Assembly: GCA_903905325.1 (NCBI GenBank)
Contig: CAIVGA010000015.1
Span: 1 to 9,541 of the forward strand
Length of the DNA stretch: 9,541 nt
Reading direction: 5' to 3'
DNA from: an uncultured bacterium
GTDB taxonomy: Bacteria; Patescibacteriota; Minisyncoccia; Phycocordibacterales; PALSA-1337
The translations under genes and the position numbers were made by a program. Below the pieces are notes generated by a model. That model saw only the letters and a program-made list of their open reading frames with translations, was not told the DNA's origin and searched no databases. Within the stretch, counting starts at the first letter, position 1. The number at the start of each line of letters is the position of its first letter. Below, in pieces: positions 5,922-9,541 of the stretch.

Positions 5922-5967
5922 TTTTCCCCAGTATTTATTACATAGGTTTTTCCGCTTAGCAATCATC

Positions 5968-5983
5968 TGTGTTATAATTCACA
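5968..5983 (+). promoter_or_regulatory. Extended -10 promoter of the pilus operon, with small palindrome
   Basis: TGTGTTATAAT (5968-5978) is an exact fit to the TRTGnTATAAT extended -10 type. No clear -35 is seen (only a T-rich stretch at 5947-5951), as is common for extended -10 promoters. Transcription would begin near 5985, giving an AT-rich leader of about 59 bases before the prepilin ATG at 6044. TGTG (5968-5971) and CACA (5980-5983) form a four-base inverted repeat around the -10 that could be an operator, though it is short enough to be chance. Confidence 0.7.
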
Positions 5984-6043
5984 CATAGATCTAAAGCATC
6001 TGTTAAGTTTATTAATTATAAAGTTTAAGAACAAGTACATTAT

Positions 6044-6625
6044 ATGAAGAAACTACTAAACGTTCGTGGTGATGCCAAAGGGTTTACACTTTTGGAAATC
6101 TTGCTTGTCGTGGCTATTATCGCCATATTGGCAGGTATAGTTATCGTGGCTATAAACCCAGCCAAACAGCTTGGTGATGCCCGAAATGCTCAAAGAAGAG
6201 CAGACGTTGCCACTATTCTAAGTGCAACTTATCAGTATGTTATTGACAACAACGGAAGTTTCCCAGGTACTACAGCAAATGGTGGTATTGCAATATATTC
6301 TGATCCATCAACGACTTACGGAACTGCTTCTTCTACTTGTGCTGCTATCGCAACAAGTACTTATGCATCAGCCAATCATGACGAGATTTGTAAATCCAAT
6401 GGAACGGCTTGTACTAACTACACAGATTTAGGTAACCTAGCTCCACTTTCTGGTGGTACGTCATATATAACATCACTTCCTGTTGATCCAAACGCAACTA
6501 CTACTGGTCTTGGAACAGGTTATTATATTGTAAAACTAGCCGCAAGTAGTAATCGTATCGTGGTTTGTGCTCCTCTTACAGAGAATCTCTCTACCACTAC
6601 GGGTATGATTGGAGTTTCTAGATAG
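6044..6625 (+). CDS. Type IV prepilin / pseudopilin
   Basis: This is a 193-residue class III signal peptide protein and a probable fibre subunit. The leader is 13 residues and basic (MKKLLNVRGDAKG). Prepilin peptidase should cut after G13, leaving F14 as the N-methylated first residue. Glu18 is the conserved E5 of the mature protein that orders subunits during assembly. A hydrophobic helix follows (about 14-38, FTLLEILLVVAIIAILAG...), then NPAKQLGDARNAQRRADVATI (38-58), a pattern common in pilins of this kind. The globular part (60-193) is rich in Thr, Ser, Gly and Ala and has cysteines at 99, 116, 123 and 175, so up to two disulfides are possible. It is the first gene of the pilin-pilB-pilC cluster; its own promoter and the hairpin after it suggest higher expression than pilB. 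It could be a major or a minor pilin. No Shine-Dalgarno is visible. Confidence 0.9.
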   Translation: MKKLLNVRGDAKGFTLLEILLVVAIIAILAGIVIVAINPAKQLGDARNAQRRADVATILSATYQYVIDNNGSFPGTTANGGIAIYSDPSTTYGTASSTCAAIATSTYASANHDEICKSNGTACTNYTDLGNLAPLSGGTSYITSLPVDPNATTTGLGTGYYIVKLAASSNRIVVCAPLTENLSTTTGMIGVSR

Positions 6626-6635
6626 TTTACACTAG

Positions 6636-6654
6636 TCGCACAGTGTTTGTGCGA
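6636..6654 (+). promoter_or_regulatory. Intergenic hairpin between prepilin and pilB
   Basis: TCGCACA (6636-6642) and TGTGCGA (6648-6654) form a perfect seven-base stem with a five-base loop, starting 10 bases after the prepilin stop. No T-run follows (next bases are aaatat), so it is not a classical terminator. It could partly stop transcription or protect the 3' end of the prepilin message, giving more pilin than PilB. It also covers the upstream in-frame GTG at 6643, which argues for ATG 6667 as the pilB start. Confidence 0.6.
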
Positions 6655-6666
6655 AAATATATCTGC

Positions 6667-8364
6667 ATGTCATTATCATATGATCGCGAAAAGCTCAAAG
6701 AACTTCTTGTAGGAAAAGGTCATATAGATGAGCTTCATTATAAGGCTGCAGAAGAGGATGCTGATAAACTTGGTCAGGCTATTGAGGTGTCTTTGGTTGA
6801 ACATAATGAAATAAAAGATAATGTTCTCGGTGAGCTCATCGCACAAGAATACGGTGTTCCGTTCGTCGATATAAATGAACAAGGTGTAGATAATGAGGCT
6901 TTCGAAATATTGCCGGAAGTTGTAGCACGATCTCAAGGTGCTGTTGTTTTTGCTAAAGACAAAGATGATATTGACTTAGCTATTACAGATCCGAACAATG
7001 TTGAGTTTATTGATTCTTTGAAGAAAGTTACAAAAGGTAAAGTTACTGTATTTTATGCTACTCCTTTTGGAATAAGAGAGGCTTTCAAAAATTATAAAAA
7101 CAATATCTATAAAACCATAAAGGATTTGATCAATGATTATGAGGATAATAAAAATGAGAGTAGTCCAGTAGCTCTAGTTGAATGTCTTTTGGATTATGCG
7201 TACGAAAACATGGCTTCTGATATTCACATAGAACCATCAGGTTCTGGTGACGTGTCTGTTCGTTTTCGTGTGGATGGTATTTTGTATGAGGTTTCTAAGT
7301 ACCCAATAGTTATGCATCGTCCCGTGGTTTCTAGAATAAAGATTATGTCGCACTTGCGTACTGACGAACAGGATGCGACTCAAGATGGCCGTTTTGATTA
7401 TACAAAAGACAAGGTTAAGTTTGATGTGCGCGTTTCTATATTGCCGATTACTCACGGAGAAAATGTGGTGTTGCGTATTCTTTCAGAAAAATCTAGAAAA
7501 ATGACATTGGATGACTTGGGACTTCTCGATGAAGATTTGGAAAAAGTCAAAAGAGCCATAGATAAGCCGTATGGAATGATCATAATTGTTGGTCCGACTG
7601 GAGCCGGTAAGACTACGACTTTGTATTCTATAATGCTCATTTTAAACCAACAACCGATTAATATCGTGTCTATCGAAGACCCTGTGGAATACAGTGTGGT
7701 CAAGGTTCAACAAATTCAGGTAAACATTAAGAAAAATATTACTTTTGCCAATGGTCTACGTGAAATTGTCCGTCAAGACCCAGACGTGATCATGGTGGGA
7801 GAAATTCGTGACAATGAAACTGCGAGTATAGCTGTCAATGCTGCTATGACTGGTCACATGCTTCTTTCTACTATGCACGCCAACGATGCTGGTACAATAT
7901 TCCCACGTCTTTCAGAAATGGGAGTCGAGCCGTTCCTCGTAGCATCTTCTGTGAACATTGTTATCTCCCAGAGATTGGTTAGAAAGATCTGCTCATATTG
8001 TAAAATCCTTTATCCTCCACACCCAGAAAACTTGTCAGAGATAAAGCGCATGAAAGACACCAAAGAGTTCAAAGCTTTGATGGACAGGCATTTCCCAGGC
8101 CAAAAAATTGAGGATTTGAAGCTTTATAAGGGAACTGGTTGTAAAAATTGTAATCATACTGGCTATCTGGGTCGTCTAGGTATATTCGAAGTTATGGAAA
8201 TTGATAATGATATCCGTGACCTTATTATCAAAAAATCTTCTGCTTCCGCCATCGAGGCAAAAGCTATAGAAAATGGTATGATTCCTGTATTCTACAATGG
8301 TGTAGGTTTGGTATTTAGAGGTCTTACAACCTTTGAGGAGATACTAGGTCTTACGAATAATTAG
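6667..8364 (+). CDS. pilB: Type IV pilus assembly ATPase PilB (GspE family)
   Basis: PilB is the hexameric cytoplasmic ATPase that drives pilin polymerisation through the PilC platform. From ATG 6667 the protein has 565 residues. The frame is open back to a GTG at 6643, but that codon lies in a hairpin and adds only eight unconserved residues. An MshEN-type N-terminal domain covers about 1-145. The AAA part has the Asp box DIHIEP (185-190), Walker A GPTGAGKT (309-316), Walker B region DPDVIMVGEIRD (371-382) and His box STMHAND (401-407, H404). Two CxxC pairs (C442/C445 and C492/C495) form the zinc-binding site typical of PilB and GspE. A PilT-type retraction ATPase is usually shorter and lacks the N-terminal domain and zinc site, so PilB fits better. 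The stop is one base before pilC, implying coupled translation. No Shine-Dalgarno is seen. Confidence 0.93.
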   Translation: MSLSYDREKLKELLVGKGHIDELHYKAAEEDADKLGQAIEVSLVEHNEIKDNVLGELIAQEYGVPFVDINEQGVDNEAFEILPEVVARSQGAVVFAKDKDDIDLAITDPNNVEFIDSLKKVTKGKVTVFYATPFGIREAFKNYKNNIYKTIKDLINDYEDNKNESSPVALVECLLDYAYENMASDIHIEPSGSGDVSVRFRVDGILYEVSKYPIVMHRPVVSRIKIMSHLRTDEQDATQDGRFDYTKDKVKFDVRVSILPITHGENVVLRILSEKSRKMTLDDLGLLDEDLEKVKRAIDKPYGMIIIVGPTGAGKTTTLYSIMLILNQQPINIVSIEDPVEYSVVKVQQIQVNIKKNITFANGLREIVRQDPDVIMVGEIRDNETASIAVNAAMTGHMLLSTMHANDAGTIFPRLSEMGVEPFLVASSVNIVISQRLVRKICSYCKILYPPHPENLSEIKRMKDTKEFKALMDRHFPGQKIEDLKLYKGTGCKNCNHTGYLGRLGIFEVMEIDNDIRDLIIKKSSASAIEAKAIENGMIPVFYNGVGLVFRGLTTFEEILGLTNN

Positions 8365-8365
8365 C

Positions 8366-9424
8366 ATGTTTAATTTCAAGACTACATTAAGACTTGAGGA
8401 TCAGGTCGAGTTTGCAAAAAACTTATCCGTGCTTTTGCGTGGAGGAGTTTCTATCGATGAAGCTATAGCATCATTGGCAGCTCAGGCGCGTTCAAAGGGT
8501 TTGAAGAAGACGTTGTCTGAGATCAGTAGTCACTTGGCAAAAGGTGTATCATTGTTTACCGCTATGTCTTATAGCTCTAGTCGCTTTGGTACAGTTGTTA
8601 CAAGTCTGGTTCGTGCCGGAGAACTGTCGGGTTCATTGCCAGAAAATCTTGATTTCTTGGCAGACTGGTTGAGCCGTGATAGTAATTTGCGTAAGGAAAT
8701 TAGCTCTGTAACCTTGTATCCCAAATTGGTTATTGGAGCAACTATTCTCCTAGGTGGTGGACTGGCTGTTTTCATTCTTCCAAAGCTCGTACCAATGTTC
8801 ATGGGTTTACATGTGGCATTGCCAGCAATTACACAGTTTATACTGACAGCTTCAGTTTTCTTACAAAATAATTGGATTAGTGTATTGGTAGGTTTGATAG
8901 TAATTTATGCTTTGATTCAAATTTTGACGCGTTTACCAGCAATAAAATATATACTAGATCTTGTCTCTATTCGCATTGCTTTTTTTGGGGATATGATTCG
9001 TGATTATCAACTAGCCCTATTTAGTCAGCTTTTGGCTACGCTTTTGAAATCAGGTCTTACGATTGATGAATCTCTTGAAATTGCCTTCGTTGGTACTGGC
9101 AATCTTTATTATAGAAAAGCTCTGACAGAAATTAGGGCTAGAATGTTAAATGGTGTTTCTGTAACCGAAACCGTAAAACTTTATCCGGCACTTTATCCTC
9201 CAAACTTTGTAAACCTTCTGTCTGTTGGTGAAAATTCCGGCTCGTTACAAGAATCATTTGCCAACTTAGCTGATTATTATACAAAGGAAATTGAAATAAA
9301 AACAAAGCGTTTACCAGTTGTTATTGAGCCAGTTTTGCTCGTCGTTATCGGTGCCGCGGTGGCTACATTGGCCTTATCTATCATTCTGCCAATCTATAAA
9401 CTTACAGGAAGCCTGAGCTCATAA
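8366..9424 (+). CDS. pilC: Type IV pilus inner-membrane platform protein PilC (GspF family)
   Basis: PilC sits in the cytoplasmic membrane, bound by PilB, and is thought to place pilins into the growing fibre. The 352-residue protein has the duplicated T2SSF layout. The first repeat is about 8-130, with FAKNLSVLLRGGVSIDEAI at 17-35 and VRAGELSGSLPENL further on. The second is about 212-340, with FSQLLATLLKSGLTIDESLEIA and LLSVGENSGSLQES. Hydrophobic segments lie at about 118-142, 168-190 and 319-343, matching the three-helix topology. The length is slightly below the usual 400 because the N-terminal extension is short. It begins one base after the pilB stop with no Shine-Dalgarno of its own, so it is probably translated by coupling. 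A new promoter begins within a few bases of its TAA stop. Confidence 0.93.
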   Translation: MFNFKTTLRLEDQVEFAKNLSVLLRGGVSIDEAIASLAAQARSKGLKKTLSEISSHLAKGVSLFTAMSYSSSRFGTVVTSLVRAGELSGSLPENLDFLADWLSRDSNLRKEISSVTLYPKLVIGATILLGGGLAVFILPKLVPMFMGLHVALPAITQFILTASVFLQNNWISVLVGLIVIYALIQILTRLPAIKYILDLVSIRIAFFGDMIRDYQLALFSQLLATLLKSGLTIDESLEIAFVGTGNLYYRKALTEIRARMLNGVSVTETVKLYPALYPPNFVNLLSVGENSGSLQESFANLADYYTKEIEIKTKRLPVVIEPVLLVVIGAAVATLALSIILPIYKLTGSLSS

Positions 9425-9425
9425 T

Positions 9426-9436
9426 TGTGTTATAAT
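9426..9436 (+). promoter_or_regulatory. Extended -10 promoter after pilC
   Basis: TGTGTTATAAT (9426-9436) is identical over 11 bases to the promoter before the prepilin and fits TRTGnTATAAT. It starts two bases after the pilC stop. Transcription would begin near 9443, upstream of the GC-rich hairpins and about 80 bases before the next ATG. The -35 is unclear. Confidence 0.7.
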
Positions 9437-9442
9437 ACGCGG

Positions 9443-9523
9443 TAGCGGATTTCCCCGCGGCTCTGCCGCGCGGTACCTTGCAGGAAGGTTTGGAAACCCT
9501 CGGTTTTCAAGTAAGATATAGGC
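9443..9523 (+). promoter_or_regulatory. Structured leader RNA with three consecutive hairpins
   Basis: Three stems follow each other almost without spacers. A: CGCGG/CCGCG (9456-9460, 9466-9470), extended by CC/GG (9454-9455, 9472-9473) past one bulged base. B: ACCTT/AAGGT (9475-9479, 9485-9489). C: nine pairs, TTGGAAACC with GGTTTTCAA (9490-9498, 9502-9510), with a three-base loop. GCGG at 9445-9448 can instead pair with CCGC at 9455-9458, which would break stem A. No T-run follows any stem, so none is a classical terminator. It may be a regulatory leader of the next gene or a small RNA. I match it to no known family. Confidence 0.6.
9512..9523 (+). promoter_or_regulatory. Weak -10-like hexamer six bases before the last ATG
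   Basis: TAAGAT (9512-9517, four of six matches to TATAAT) lies six bases before the ATG at 9524. TTGGAA (9490-9495) could serve as a -35 with a 16-bp spacer. It would give a leaderless transcript, as an alternative to the long structured leader from the 9431 promoter. Support is weak on its own. Confidence 0.3.
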
Positions 9524-9541
9524 ATGACCGTAGTTAAGACA
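9524..9541 (+). CDS. Start of an unidentified gene, cut by the window end
   Basis: Only six codons are visible (MTVVKT), starting at the first plausible ATG after the structured leader and running open to the window edge. No Shine-Dalgarno is present. Function cannot be assigned. Position directly after pilC might suggest another pilus gene, but the separate strong promoter and structured leader suggest independent expression. Confidence 0.45.

Noticed and set aside
5922..5967. Terminator after pyrG
   Set aside because: There are T-rich patches but no stable hairpin before them.
6222..6431. Open frame of 69 codons inside the prepilin gene
   Set aside because: It is a shadow frame of the Thr/Ser-rich pilin, with Leu/Gln-biased low-complexity content and no signals of its own.
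6643..6666. Upstream GTG start for pilB adding eight residues
   Set aside because: The GTG lies in the loop of a perfect hairpin, has no ribosome binding site, and the added residues (FVRKYIC after the start) are not like PilB. ATG 6667 gives the usual beginning.
9454..9510. SRP RNA or RNase P RNA
   Set aside because: The conserved cores of these RNAs (the SRP GGAAG-tetraloop domain or the RNase P 5' core) are not seen in the expected context, and the region is too short.

Overview
The window is a compact, moderately AT-rich bacterial segment (sampled lines run about 33-40% GC in most genes). The most likely source is a Candidate Phyla Radiation (Patescibacteria, Parcubacteria-like) genome. 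This rests on a release factor 2 with a shortened domain 1, a divergent CTP synthase, short intergenic gaps, an ORF6N domain, and a minimal type IV pilus operon. It is a judgement from protein appearance; no search was run.

Layout. Positions 1-78 hold two identical 39-bp tandem units that resemble the 5' half of the following tRNA. Two threonine tRNA genes follow, tRNA-Thr(GGT) at 76-148 and tRNA-Thr(CGT) at 168-243. Next comes a prfB-ftsE-ftsX block (285-3408), a gene order familiar from other bacteria. Its first frame is unusual: an ORF6N domain of the phage anti-repressor type is in frame with RF2. A lone minus-strand gene of unknown function (3475-4098) has higher GC, its own strong Shine-Dalgarno and its own terminator. 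pyrG follows on the plus strand (4239-5921). A type IV pilus cluster then runs from a prepilin (6044) through pilB (6667) to pilC (ends 9424). The window closes with a promoter, three packed hairpins and the first six codons of another gene.

How the genes work together. RF2 ends translation at UAA and UGA. FtsE and FtsX form the inner-membrane ABC complex that controls septal peptidoglycan hydrolysis. PyrG makes CTP. PilB powers pilus assembly, PilC is the membrane platform, and the prepilin is the fibre subunit.

Most worth a second look: (1) the ORF6N-RF2 fusion with a possible separate internal RF2 start at 768; (2) a recurring layout in which a -10-like hexamer lies exactly six bases before an ATG (768, 2452, 4239, 9524), which predicts leaderless transcripts; (3) the compact three-hairpin RNA at 9454-9510; (4) the tRNA-like tandem repeat at 1-78; (5) the compositionally distinct minus-strand orphan.
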